NCBI GenBank assembly: GCA_023053545.1
Contig: JAKZAN010000148.1
Span: forward strand, 1 to 64,000
Length of the DNA: 64,000 nucleotides
DNA from: Lepidurus packardi
Lineage: Eukaryota > Arthropoda > Branchiopoda > Notostraca > Triopsidae
Direction of reading: 5' to 3'
Shown piece after piece: positions 35,801 through 49,300 of the stretch (positions are counted from its first letter, which is position 1; every line of letters begins with the position of its first letter). A model generated the notes under the pieces. It was not told where the DNA came from. It worked only from the letters and a program-made list of their open reading frames with translations, and did no database searches. The position numbers and the translations under genes are program-made.

Positions 35801-38800
35801 TTAAGGAATTTATTCAGTCCGTAAGGAATTAATTCAGTCCGTAAGGAATTAATTCAGTCCGTAAGGAATTAATTCAGTCCGTAAGGAATTAATTCAGTCC
35901 GTAAGGAATTAATTCTGTCCGTAAGGATTTAATTCATTCCGTAAGGTAGTAATTCAGTCCGTAAGGAATTAAGTCAGTCCGTAAGGAATTAATTCAGTCC
36001 GTAAGGTAGTAATTCAGTCCGTAAGGAATTAAGTCAGTCCGTAATTAATTAATTCAGTCCGTAAGGAATTAATTCAGTCCGTAAGGAATTAATAAAATCT
36101 GTACGGAATTAATTCCGACCGTAAGGAATTAATTAAGTACGTAAGGAATTAATTAAGTCCGTAAGGAATTAATTAAATCCGTAAGGAATTAATTCAGTCC
36201 GTAAGGAATTAATTCAGTCCGTAAGGAATTAATTCAGTCCGTAACGAATTAATTCAGTCCGTAAGGAATTAATTCAGTCCGTAAGGAATTAATTCAGTCG
36301 GTAAGGAATTAATTCAGTCCGTAAGGAATTAATAAAATCCGTACGGAATTAGTTCAGACCGTAAGGAATTAATTAAGTACGTAAGGAATTAATTAAGTCC
36401 GTAAGGAATTAATTAAATCCGTAAGGAATAAATTCAGTCCGTAAGGAATTAATTCAGTCCGTTAGGAATTAATTCAGTCAGTAAGGAATAAATTCAGTCC
36501 GTAAAGAATTAATTCAGTCCGCAAGGAATTAATTCAGTCCGTAATCGATTAATTAAGTCCGTAATGAATTATTTCAGTCCGTAAGGAATTAATAAAATCC
36601 GTACGGAATTAATTCCGACCGTAAGGAATTAATTAAGTACGTAAGGAATTAATTAAGTCCGTAAGGAATTAATTAAATCCGTAATGAATTATTTCAGTCC
36701 GTATGAAATTAATTCAGTCCGTAAGGAATTAATTCAGTCCGTTAGGAATTAATTCAGTCCGTAAGGAATTAATTCTGTCCGTAAGGATTTAATTCATTAT
36801 GTAAGGTATTAATTCAGTCCGTAAGGAATTAATTCAGTCCGTAAGGAATTAATTCAGTCCGTAAGGAATTAAATCAGTCCGTAACGAATTAATTCTGTCC
36901 GTAAGGATTTAATTCAGTCCGTAAGGTATTAATTCAGTCCGTAAGGAATTAATTCAGTCCGTAAGGAATTAAGTCAGTCCGTAAGGAATTAAATAAGGAA
37001 TTAATTAAGTCCGTAAGGAATTAATTCAGTCCGTAAGACAGTCCGTAAGGATTTAATTAAGTCCGTAAGTTATTAATTCAGTCCGTAAGGAATTAATTCA
37101 GTCCGTAAGGAATTAACTCAGTCCGTAAGGAATTATTTCAGTCCGTAAGGAATTAATTCAGTCCGGAAGGATTTAATTAAGTACACAAGGAATTAATTCA
37201 TTCAGTTCATTCATTCAATTTAATTCAAAGAATTAAATCAGTCTGTAAGGAACTAAATCAGGCCATAAGGAATTAATTCAGTCCGTAAGGAATTAATTCA
37301 GTAAGAAAGGAATTCAATCAATCCTAAAGTATTAATTCAGTCCTCAGGGAAATAATTCAGTCCGTAAGGAATTAAATAAGGAATTAATTAAGTCCGTAAG
37401 GAATTAATTCAGTCCGTAAGACAGTCCGTAAGGATTTAATTAAGTCCGTAAATTATTAATTCAGTCCGTAAGGAATTAATTCAGTCCGTAAGGATTTAAT
37501 TCAGTCCGTAAGGAATTAATTCAGTCCGTAAGGAATTAATTCAGTTGTAATGGATTAATTAAGTCCGTAATGAATTAATTCAGTCCGTATGAAATTAATT
37601 CAGTCCGTAAGGTATTAATTAAGGAATTAATTCAGTCCGTAAGGAATTAATTCAGTCCGAAAGGATTTAATTCAATCCGTAAGGAATTAATAAAATCCGT
37701 ACGGAATTAATTCAGACCGTAAGGAATTAATTAAGTACGTAAGGAATTAATTAAGTCCGTAAGGAATTAATTAAGTCCGTAAGGAATTAATTAAGTCCGT
37801 AAGGAATTAATTCAGTCCGTAACGAATTAATTAAGGAATTTATTCAGTCCGTAAGGAATTAATTCAGTCCGTAAGGAATTAATTCAGTCCGTAAGGAATT
37901 AATTCAGTCCGTAAGGAATTAATTCTGTCCGTATGGATTTAATTCATTCCGTAAGGTAGTAATTCAGTCCGTAAGGAATTAAGTCAGTCCGTAAGGAATT
38001 AATTCAGTCCGTAAGGTAGTAATTCAGTCCGTAAGGAATTAAGTCAGTCCGTAAGGAATTAATTCAGTCCGTAAGGAATTAATTCAGTCCGTAAGGAATT
38101 AATAAAATCCGTACGGAATTAATTCCGACCTTAAGGAATTAATTAAGTACGTAAGGAATTAATTAAGTCCGTAAGGAATTAATTAAATCCGTAAGGAATT
38201 AATTCAGTCCGTAAGGAATTAATTCAGTCCGCTAGGAATTAATTCAGTCAGTAAGGAATAAATTCAGTCCGTAAGGAATTAATTCAGTCCGCAAGGAATT
38301 AATTCAGTCCGTAATCGATTAATTAAGTCCGTAAGGAATTAATTCAGTCCGTAAGGAATTAATACAGTCCGTAAGGAATTAATTCTGTCCGTAAGGATTT
38401 AATTCATTCCGTAAGGTATTAATTCAGTCCGTTAGGAATTAATTCAGTCCGTAAGGAATTAATTCAGTCCGTAAGGAATTAATTCAGTCCGTAAGGAATT
38501 AAATCAATCCGTAACGAATTAATTCTGTCCGTAAGGATTTAATTCAGTCCGTAAGGTATTAATTCAGTCCGTAAGGAATTAAGTCAGTCCGTAAGGAATT
38601 AAATAAGGAATTAATTAAGTCCGTAAGGAATTAATTCAGTCCGTAAGACAGTCCGTAAGGATTTAATTAAGTCCGTAAGTTATTAATTCAGTCCGTAAGG
38701 AATTAATTCAGTCCGTAAGGAATTAACTCAGTCCGTAAGGAATTATTTCAGTCCGTAAGGAATTAATTCAGTCCGGAAGGATTTAATTAAGTACACAAGG

Positions 38801-41800
38801 AATTAATTCATTCAGTTCATTCATTCAATTTAATTCAAAGAATTAAATCAGTCTGTAAGGAACTAAATCAGGCCATAAGGAATTAATTCAGTCCGTAAGG
38901 AATTAATTCAGTAAGAAAGGAATTCAATCAATCCTAAAGTATTAATTCAGTCCTCAGGGAAATAATTCAGTCCGTAAGGAATTAAATAAGGAATTAATTA
39001 AGTCCGTAAGGAATTAATTCAGTCCGTAAGACAGTCCGTAAGGATTTAATTAAGTCCGTAAGTTATTAATTCAGTCCGTAAGGAATTAATTCAGTCCGTA
39101 AGGATTTAATTCAGTCCGTAAGGAATTAATTCAGTCCGTAAGGAATTAATTCAGTTGTAATGGATTAATTAAGTCCGTAATGAATTAATTCAGTCCGTAT
39201 GAAATTAATTCAGTCCGTAAGGTATTAATTAAGGAATTAATTCAGTCCGTAAGGAATTAATTCAGTCCGAAAGGATTTAATTCAATCCGTAAGGAATTAA
39301 TAAAATCCGTACGGAATTAATTCAGACCGTAAGGAATTAATTAAGTACGTAAGGAATTAATTAAGTCCGTAAGGAATTAATTAAGTCCGTAAGGAATTAA
39401 TTAAGTCCGTAAGGAATTAATTCAGTCCGTAACGAATTAATTAAGGAATTTATTCAGTCCGTAAGGAATTAATTCAGTCCGTAAGGAATTAATTCAGTCC
39501 GTAAGGAATTAATTCAGTCCGTAAGGAATTAATTCTGTCCGTAAGGATTTAATTCATTCCGTAAGGTAGTAATTCAGTCCGTAAGGAATTAAGTCAGTCC
39601 GTAAGGAATTAATTCAGTCCGTAAGGTAGTAATTCAGTCCGTAAGGAATTAAGTCAGTCCGTAAGGAATTAATTCAGTCCGTAAGGAATTAATTCAGTCC
39701 GTAAGGAATTAATAAAATCCGTACGGAATTAATTCCGACCTTAAGGAATTAATTAAGTACGTAAGGAATTAATTAAGTCCGTAAGGAATTAATTAAATCC
39801 GTAAGGAATTAATTCAGTCCGTAAGGAATTAATTCAGTCCGCTAGGAATTAATTCAGTCAGTAAGGAATAAATTCAGTCCGAAAGGAATTAATTCAGTCC
39901 GCAAGGAATTAATTCAGTCCGTAATCGATTAATTAAGTCCGTAAGGAATTAATTCAGTCCGTAAGGAATTAATACAGTCCGTAAGGAATTAATTCTGTCC
40001 GTAAGGATTTAATTCATTCCGTAAGGTATTAATTCAGTCCGTTAGGAATTAATTCAGTCCGTAAGGAATTAATTCAGTCCGTAAGGAATTAATTCAGTCC
40101 GTAAGGAATTAAATCAATCCGTAACGAATTAATTCTGTCCGTAAGGATTTAATTCAGTCCGTAAGGTATTAATTCAGTCCGTAAGGAATTAAGTCAGTCC
40201 GTAAGGAATTAAATAAGGAATTAATTAAGTCCGTAAGGAATTAATTCAGTCCGTAAGACAGTCCGTAAGGATTTAATTAAGTCCGTAAGTTATTAATTCA
40301 GTCCGTAAGGAATTAATTCAGTCCGTAAGGAATTAACTCAGTCCGTAAGGAATTATTTCAGTCCGTAAGGAATTAATTCAGTCCGTACGGAATTAATTCA
40401 GTCCGTAAGGAATTCAATCAATCCTAAAGAAATAATTCAGTCCGGAAGGATTTAATTAAGTACACAAGGAATTAATTCATTCAGTTCATTCATTCAATTT
40501 AATTCAAAGAATTAAATCAGCCTGTAAGGAACTAAATCAGGCCGTAAGGAATTAATTCAGTCCGTAAGGAATTAATTCAGTAAGAAAGGAATTCAATCAA
40601 TCCTAAAGAATTAATTCAGTCCGTAAGGAAATAATTCAGTCCGTACGGAATTAATTCATTCCGTAAGGTATTAATTCAGTCCGTAAGGAATTAATTCAGT
40701 CCGTAAGGAATTAATTCAGTCCGTAAGGAATTAATTCAGTCCGTAAGGAATTAATTCAGTCCGTAAGGAATTAAATCAATCCGTAACGAATTAATTCTGT
40801 CCGTAAGGATTTAATTCAATCCGTAAGGATTTAATTCAGTCCGTAAAGTATTAATTCAGTCCGTAAGGAATTAAGTCAGTCCGTAAGGAATTAAATAAGG
40901 AATTAATTAAGTCCGTAAGGAATTAATTCAGTCCGTAAGACAGTCCGTAAGGATTTAATTAAGTCCGTAAGTTATTAATTCAGTCCGTAAGGAATTAAAT
41001 CAGTCTGTAAGGAACTAAATCAGTACGTAAGGAAATAATTCAGTCCGTAAGGAATTAATTCAGCCTTTAAGTATTTAATTAAGTCCGTAATGAATGAATT
41101 CTTCCGTAAGGAATTGATTCAGTTGTAATGGATTAATTAAGTCCGTAATGAATTAATTCAGTCCGTATGAAATTAATTCAGTCCGTATGATATTAATTAA
41201 GGAATTAATTCAGTCCGTAAGGAATTAATTCAGTCCGTAAGGAATTAATTCAGTCCGTAAGGAATTATTTCAGTCCGTAATTAATTAATTCATTCCTTAC
41301 GGAATAAATTAAGTCCATAAAGAATTAATTCAGTCTTTAAGGATTTAATTAAGTCCGTAATGAATGAATTCATCCGTAAGGAATTAATTCAGTTGTAATG
41401 GATTAATAAAATCCGTACGGAATTAATTCAGACCGTAAGGAATTAATTAAGTACGTAAGGAATTAATTAAGTCCGTAAGGAATTAATTAAGTCCGTAAGG
41501 AATTAATTAAGTCCGTAAGGAATTAATTTATTCCGTAAGGTAGTATTTCAGTCCGTAAGGAATTAATTCAGTCCGTAAGGAATTAATTCAGTCTGTAAGG
41601 AATTAATTAAGGAATTTATTCAGTCCGTAAGGAATTAATTCAGTCCGTAAGGAATTAATTCAGTCCGTAAGGAATTAATTCAGTCCGTAAGGAATTAATT
41701 CAGTCCGTAAGGAATTAATTCAGTCCGTAAGGAATTAATTCTGTCCGTAAGGATTTAATTCATTCCGTAAGGTAGTAATTCAGTCCGTAAGGAATTAAGT

Positions 41801-42000
41801 CAGTCCGTAAGGAATTAATTCAGTCCGTAAGGAATTAACTCAGTCCGTAAGGAATTAATAAAATCCGTACGGAATTAATTCAGACCGTAAGGAATTAATT
41901 AAGTACGTAAGGAATTAATTAAGTACGTAAGGAATTAATTAAATCCGTAAGGAATTAATTCAGTCCGTAAGGAATTAATTCAGTCCGTTAGGAATTAATT
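32861..42000. repeat. 20-bp satellite, block G
   Basis: A different subfamily starts near here: monomers with AATTAAGGAATTAATT (a monomer lacking six bases), CAGTTGTAATGG, AATAAAATCCGTACGG and the shortened joint CCGTAAGACAGTCCG. Higher-order units of 1.6-1.8 kb fill most of it. No gene or insertion. Confidence 0.93.
35402..42000. repeat. 1.6-1.8-kb higher-order repeat, four landmarks
   Basis: The island TTCAGTTCATTCATTCAATT followed by TAATTCAAAG starts at about 35402, 37201, 38811 and 40480, giving spacings of 1799, 1610 and 1669 bp. Between landmarks the order of variants (AGTACACAAGG, CAGTCCTCAGGG, CCGTAAGACAGTCC, AATAAAATCCGTACGG) is conserved. The 37201 and 38811 units are nearly identical. 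The stated right end is approximate. Confidence 0.87.
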
Positions 42001-43359
42001 CAGTCAGTAAGGAATAAATTCAGTCCGTAAGGATTAAATTCAGTCCGCAAGGAATTAATTCAGTCCGTAATCGATTAATTAAGTCCGTAATGAATTATTT
42101 CAGTCCGTATGAAATTAATTCAGTCCGTAAGGAATTAATTCAGTCCGTAAGGAATTAATTCAGTCCGTAAGGAATTAATTCAGTCCGTAAGGAATTATTT
42201 CAGTAAGAATGGAATTCAATCAATCCTAAAGAATTAATTCAGTCCGTAAGGAAATAGTTCAGTCCGTAAGGAATTAATTCGGTCCGTAAGGAATTAATTC
42301 AGTCCGTAAGGAATTGATTCAGTCCGTAAGGAATTAATTCAGTCCGTAAGGAATTAGTTCAGTCCGTAAGAAATTAATTAAATCCGTACGGAATTAATTC
42401 AGACCATAAAGAATTAATTAAGTACGTAAGGAATTAATTAGGTCCGTAAGGAATTAATTAAATCCGTATGGAATTAATTCAGTCCGTAAGGAATTAATTC
42501 AGTCCGTAATCGATTAATTAAGTCCGTAAGGAATTAATTCAAGTCCGTATGAAATTAATTCAGTCCGTAAGGAATTAATTAAGGAATTAATTCAGTCCGT
42601 AAGGAATTAATTCAGTCCGTAAGGAATTAATTCAGTCCGTAAAGAATTATTTCAGTCCGTAATTAATTAATTCATTCCTTACGGAATTAATTAAGTCCAT
42701 AAGGAATTAATTCAGTCTGTAATGATTTAATTAAGTCCGTAATGAATTAATTCAGTCCGTAAGGAATTAATTCAGTTCGTTAGGAATTAATTCAGTCCGA
42801 AAGGAAATAGTTCAGTCTGTAAGGAATTAAATCAGTAAGAATGGAATTCAATCAATCCTAAAGAATTAATTCAGTCCGTAAGGAAATAATTCAGTCCGTA
42901 AGGAATTAATTCAGTCCGTAAGGAATTAATTCAGTCCGTAAGGAATTGATTCAGTCCGTAAGGAATTAATTCAGTCCGTAAGGAATTAATATAGTCCGTA
43001 AGGAATTAATTAAGTCCGTAAGGAATTAATTAAGTACGTAAGGAATTAATTCAGTCCGTAAGGAATTAATTAAGTCCGTAAAGAATTAATCCGTCCGTAA
43101 GGAATTAATTCAGTCCGTAAGGAATTAATTCAGTCCGTAAGGAATTAATTCAGTCCGTAAGGAATTAATTCAGTCCGTAAGGAATTAATATAGTCCGTAA
43201 GGAATTAATTAAGTCCGTAAGGAATTAATTAAGTACGTAAGGAATTAATTCAGTCCGTAAGGATTTAATTCAGTCCGTAAGGTATTAATTCAGTCCGTAA
43301 GGAATTAATTCAGTCCGTAAGGAATTAATTCAATCCGTACTAATAACTTCAGTCCGTAA

Positions 43360-46300
43360 GGAATAAATTCAGTCCGTAAGGAATTATTTCAGTAAGAATG
43401 GAATTCAATCAATCCTAAAGAATTAATTCAGTCCGTAAGGAAATAATTCAGTCCGTAAGGAATTAATTCAGTCCGTAAGGAAATAATTCAGTCTTTAAGG
43501 AATTAATTCAGTCCGTAATCGATTAATTAAGTCCGTAAGGAATTAATTAAGTCCGTATGAAATTAATTCAGTCCGTAAGGAATTAATTAAGGAATTAATT
43601 CAGTCCGTAAGGAATTAATTCAGTCCGTAAGGAATTAATTCAGTCCGTAAAGAATTATTTCAGTCCGTAATTAATTAATTCATTCCTTACGGAATTAATT
43701 CAGTCCGTAAGGAATTATTTCAGTCCGTAAGGAATTATTTCAGTTCGTAATTAATTAATTCATTCCTTACGGAAATAATTAAGTCCATAAGGAATTAATT
43801 CAGTCTGTAATGATTTAATTAAGTCCGTAAGGAATTAATTCCGTCCGTAAGGATTTAATTCAGTCCGTAAGGTATTAATTCAGTCCGTAAGGAATTAATT
43901 CAGTCCGTAAGGAATTGATTCAGTCCGTAAGGAATTATTTCAGTTCGTAATTAATTAATTCATTCCTTACGGAATTAATTAAGTCCATAAGGAATTTATT
44001 CAGTCTGTAATGATTTAATTAAGTCCGTAAGGAATTAATTCTGTCCGTAAGGATTTTATTCAGTCCGTAAGGTATTAATTCAGTCCGTAAGGAATTAATT
44101 CAGTCCGTAAGGAATTGATTCAGTCCGTAAGGAATTATTTCAGTCCGTAAGTAATTAATTCATTCCTTACGGAATAAATTAAGTCCATAAGGAATTAATT
44201 CAGTCTTTAAGGATTTAATTAAGTCCGTAATGAATGAATTCATCCGTAAGGAATTAATTCAGTTGTAATGGATTAATTAAGTCCGTAATGATTTAATTCA
44301 GTCCGTATGAAATTAACTCAGTCCGTAAGGAATTAATTAAGGAATTAATTCAGTCCGTAAGGAATTAATTCAGTCCGTAAGGAATTATTTCAGTCCGTAA
44401 TTAATTAATTTATTCCTTACGGAATAAATTAAGTCCATAAGGAATTAATTCAGTCTATAAGGATTTAATTAAGTCCGTAATGAATGAATTCATCCGTAAG
44501 GAATTAATTCAGTCCGTAATGGATTAATTAAGGAATTAATTCAGTCCGTAAGGAATTAATTCAGTCCGTAAGGAATTAATTCAGTCCGTAAGGAATTAAT
44601 TCAGTCCGTAAGGAATTAAATCAGTCCGTAACGAATTAATTCTGTCCGTAAGGATTTAATTCAGTCCGTAAGGTATTAATTCAGTCCGTAAGGAATTAAT
44701 TCAGTCCGTAAGGAATTAAGTCAGTCCGTAAGGAATAAGTTCAGTACGTATGAAATTAATTCAGTAAGAAAGGAATTCAATCAATCCTAAAGAATTAATT
44801 CAGTCCGTAAGGAAATGATTCAGTCCGTAAGGAATTAATTAAGTCCGTAAGGAATTAATTCAGTCCGTAAGGAAATAATTCAGTCCGTAAGGAATTAATT
44901 CAGTAAGAATGGAATTCAATCAATCCTAAAGAATTAATTCAGTCCGTAAGGAAATAACTCAGTCCGTAAGGGAATTAATTCAGACCGTAAAGAATTAATT
45001 AAGTACGTAAGGAATTAATTAAGTCCGTAAGGAATTATTTAAGTCCGAAATGAATTAATTCCGTCCGTATGAAATTAATTCAGTAAGAAAGGAATTCAAT
45101 CAATCCTAAAGAATTAATTCAGTCCGTAAGGAAATGATTCAGTCCGTAAGGAATTAATTCAGTCCGTAAGGAATTAATTCAGTCCGTAAGGAATTGATTC
45201 AGTCCGTAAGGAATTAATTCAGTCCGTAAGGAATTAATTCAGTCCGTAATGAATTAATTCAGTCCGTAAGGAATTAATATAGTCCGTAAGGAATTAATTA
45301 AGTCCGTAAGGAATTAATTCAGTCCGTAAGGAATTGATTCAGTCCGTAAGGAATTAATTCAGTCCGTAAGGAATTATTTCAGTAAGAATGGAATTCAATT
45401 AATCCTAAAGAATTAATTCAGTCCGTAAGGAAATAGTTCAGTCCGTAAGGAAATAGTTCAGTCCGTAAGGAATTAATTCAGTAAGAATGGAATTCAATCA
45501 ATCCTAAAGAATTAATTCAGTCCGTAAGGAAATAATTCAGTCCGTAAGGAATTAATTCAGTCCGTAAGGAATTAATTCAGTCCGTAAGGAATTATTTCAG
45601 TCCGTAAGAAATTAATTAAATCCGTACGGAATTAATTCAGTCCGTAAGGAATTAATTCAGTCCGTAATCGATTAATTAAGTCCGTAAGGAATTAATTAAG
45701 TCCGTAAGAAATTAATTCAGTCCGTAAGGAATTAATTAAGGAATTAATTCAGTCCGTAAGGAATTAATTCAGTCCGTAAGGAAATAATTCAGTCAGTAAG
45801 GAATTATTTCAGTCAGTAAGGAATTATTTCAGTCCGTAAGGAATTAATTCAGTCCGTAATTAATTCATTCATTCCTTACGGAATTAGTTAAGTCCATAAT
45901 GAATTAAATCAGTCCGTAAGGAATTAATTCAGACCGTAAAGAATTAATTAAGTACGTAAGGAATTCATTAAGTCCGTAAGGAATTAATTAAGTCCTTAAA
46001 GAACTAATTCAGTCCGTAAGGAATTAATTCAGTCCGTAAGGAATTAATTCAGTCCGTAAGGAATTAATTCAGTCCGTAATGAATTAATTCAGTCCGTAAG
46101 GAATTAATATAGTCCGTAAGGAATTAATTAAGTCCGTAAGGAATTAATTAAGTCCGTAAGGAATTAATTCAGTCCGTAAGGATTTAATTCAGTCCGTAAG
46201 GTATTAATTCAGTCCGTAACGAATTAATTCAGTCCGTAAGGAATTAGTTCAATCCGTAAGGAATAACTTCAGTCCGTAAGGAATTAATTCAGACCGTAAA

Positions 46301-49300
46301 GAATTAATTATACGTAAGGAATTAATTAAGTCCGTAAGGAATTAATTAAGTCCTTAAAGAATTAATTCAGTCCGTAAGGAATTAATTCAGTCCGTAAGGA
46401 ATTAATTCAGTCGGTAAGGAATTAATTCAGTCCGTAATGAATTAGTTCAGTCCGTAAGGAATTAATATAGTCCGTAAGGAATTAATTAAGTCCGTAAGGA
46501 ATTAATTAAGTCCGCAAGGAATTAATTAAGTCCGTAAGGAATTAATTAAGTCCGTAAACAATTAATTCAGTCCGTAAGGATTTAATTCAGTCCGAAAGGT
46601 ATTAATTCAGTCCGTAAGGAATTAATTCAGTCCGTAAGGAATTAGTTCAATCCGTAAGGAATAACTTCAGTACGTAAGGAATTAATTCAGTCCGTAATGA
46701 ATTGATTCAGTCCGTAAGAAATTAATTCAGTCCGTAAGGAATTATTTCAGTAAGAATGGAATTCAATCAATCCTAAAGAATTAATTCAGTCCGTAAGGAA
46801 ATAATTCAGTCCGTAAGGAATTAATTCAGTAAGAATGGAATTCAATCAATCCTAAAGAATTAGTTCAGTCCGTAAGGAAATAATTCAGTCCGTAAGGAAT
46901 TAATTCAGACCGTAAAGAATTAATTAAGTACGTAAGGAATTAATTAAGTCCGTAAGGAATTATTTAAGTTCGTAAAGAATTAATTCCGTCCGTATGAAAT
47001 TAATTCAGTAAGAAAGGAATTCAATCAATCCTAAAGAATTAATTCATTCCGTAAGGAAATGATTCAGTAAGTAAGGAATTAATTCAGTCCGTAAGAAATT
47101 AATTCAGTCCGTAAGGAATTATTTCAGTAAGAATGGAATTCAATCAATCCTAAAGAATTAATTCAGTCCGTAAGGAATTTTTTCAGTAAGAATGGAATTC
47201 AATCAATCCTAAAGAATTAATTCAGTCCGTAAGGAAATAGTTCAGTCCGTAAGGAATTAATTCAGTAAGAATGGAATTCAATCAATCCTAAAGAATTAAT
47301 TCAGTCCGTAAGGAATTAATTCAGTCCATAAGGAATTAATTAAGGCCGTAAGGAATTAATTCAGTCCGTAAGGAAATAATTCAGTCCGTAAGGAATTAAT
47401 TCAGTCCGTAAGGAATTAATTCAGTCCGTAAGGAATTAATTCAGTCCGTAAGGAATTAATTCAGTCCGTAATGAATTAATTCAGTCCGTAAGGAATTAAT
47501 ATAGTCCGTAAGGAATTAATTAAGTCCGTAAGGAATTAATTCAGTCCGTAAGGATTTAATTCAGTCCGTAAGGTATTAATTCAGTCCGTAAGGAATTAAT
47601 TCAGTCCGTAAGGAATTAGTTCAATCCGTAAGGAATAACTTCAGTACGTAAGGAATTAATTCAGTCCGTAATGAATTGATTCAGTCCGTAAGAAATTAAT
47701 TCAGTCCGTAAGGAATTATTTCAGAAAGAATGGAATTCAATCAATCCTAAAGAATTAATTCAGTCCGAAAGGAAATAATTCAGTCCTTAAGGAATTAATT
47801 CAGTAAGAATGGAATTCAATCAATCCTAAAGAATTAATTCAGTCAGTAAGGAAATAATTCAGTCCGTAAGGAATTAATTCAGACCGTAAAGAATTAATTA
47901 AGTACGTAAGGAATTAATTAAGTCGGTAAAGAATTATTTAAGTCCGTAAAGAATTAATTCTGTCCGTATGAAATTAATTCACGAAGAAAGGAATTCAATC
48001 AATCCTAAAGAATTAATTCAGTCCTTAAGGAAATGATTCAGTAAGTAAGGAAAAAATTCAGTCCGTAAGGAATTAATTAAGTCCGTAAGGAATTATTTCA
48101 GTAAGAATGGAATTCAATCAATCCTAAAGAATTAATTCAGTCCGTAAGGAATTAATTCAGTCCGTAAGGAATTTTTTCAGTAAGAATGGAATTCAATCAA
48201 TCCTAAAGAATTAATTCAGTCCGTAAGGAAATAGTTCAGTCCGTAAGGAATTAATTCAGTAAGAATGGAATTCAATCAATCCTAAAGAATTAATTCAGTC
48301 CGTAAGGAATTAATTCAGTCTGTAAGGAATTAATTAAGTCCGTAAGGAATTAATTCAGTCCGTAAGGAAATAATTCAGTCCGTAAGGAATTAATTCAGTA
48401 AGAATGGAAATCAATCAATCCTAAAGTATTAATTCAGTCCGTAAGGAATTAATTCAGTCCGTAAGGAATTAATTAAGTCCGTAAGGAATTAATTCAGTCC
48501 GTAAGGAAATGATTCAGTCGGTAAGGAATTAATTCAGTCCGTAAGGAATTAATTAAGTCCGTAAGGAATTAATTCAGTCCGTAAGGAATTAATTCAGTCC
48601 GTAATGAATTAATTCAGTCCGTAAGGAATTAATATAGTCCGTAAGGAATTAATTAAGTCCGTAAGGAATTAATTCAGTCCGTAAGGAATTGATTCAGTCC
48701 GTAAGGAATTAATTCAGTCCGTAAGGAATTATTTCAGTAAGAATGGAATTCAATCAATCCTAAAGATTTAATTCAGTCCGTAAGGAAATAGTTCAGTCCG
48801 TAAGGAATTAATTCAGTAAGAATGGAATTCAATCAATCCTAAAGAATTAATTCAGTCCGTAAGGAAATAATTCAGTCCGTAAGGAATTAATTCAGTCCGT
48901 AAGGAATTAATTCAGTCCGTAAGGAATTATTTCAGTCCGTAAGAAATTAATTAAATCCGTACGGAATTAATTCAGACCGTAAAGAATTAATTAAGTACGT
49001 AAAGAATTAACTAAGTCCGTAAGGAATTAATTAAATCCGTACGGAATTAATTCAGTCCGTAAGGAATTAGTTCAATCCGTAAGGAATAACTTCAGTACGT
49101 AAGGAATTAATTCAGATCGTAATGAATTGATTCAGTCCGTAAGAAATTAATTCAGTCCGTAAGGAATTATTTCAGTAAGAATGGAATTCAATCAATCCTA
49201 AAGAATTAATTCAGTCCGTAAGGAAATAATTCAGTCCTTAAGGAATTAATTCAGTAAGAATGGAATTCAATCAATCCTAAAGAATTAATGCAGTCCGTAA

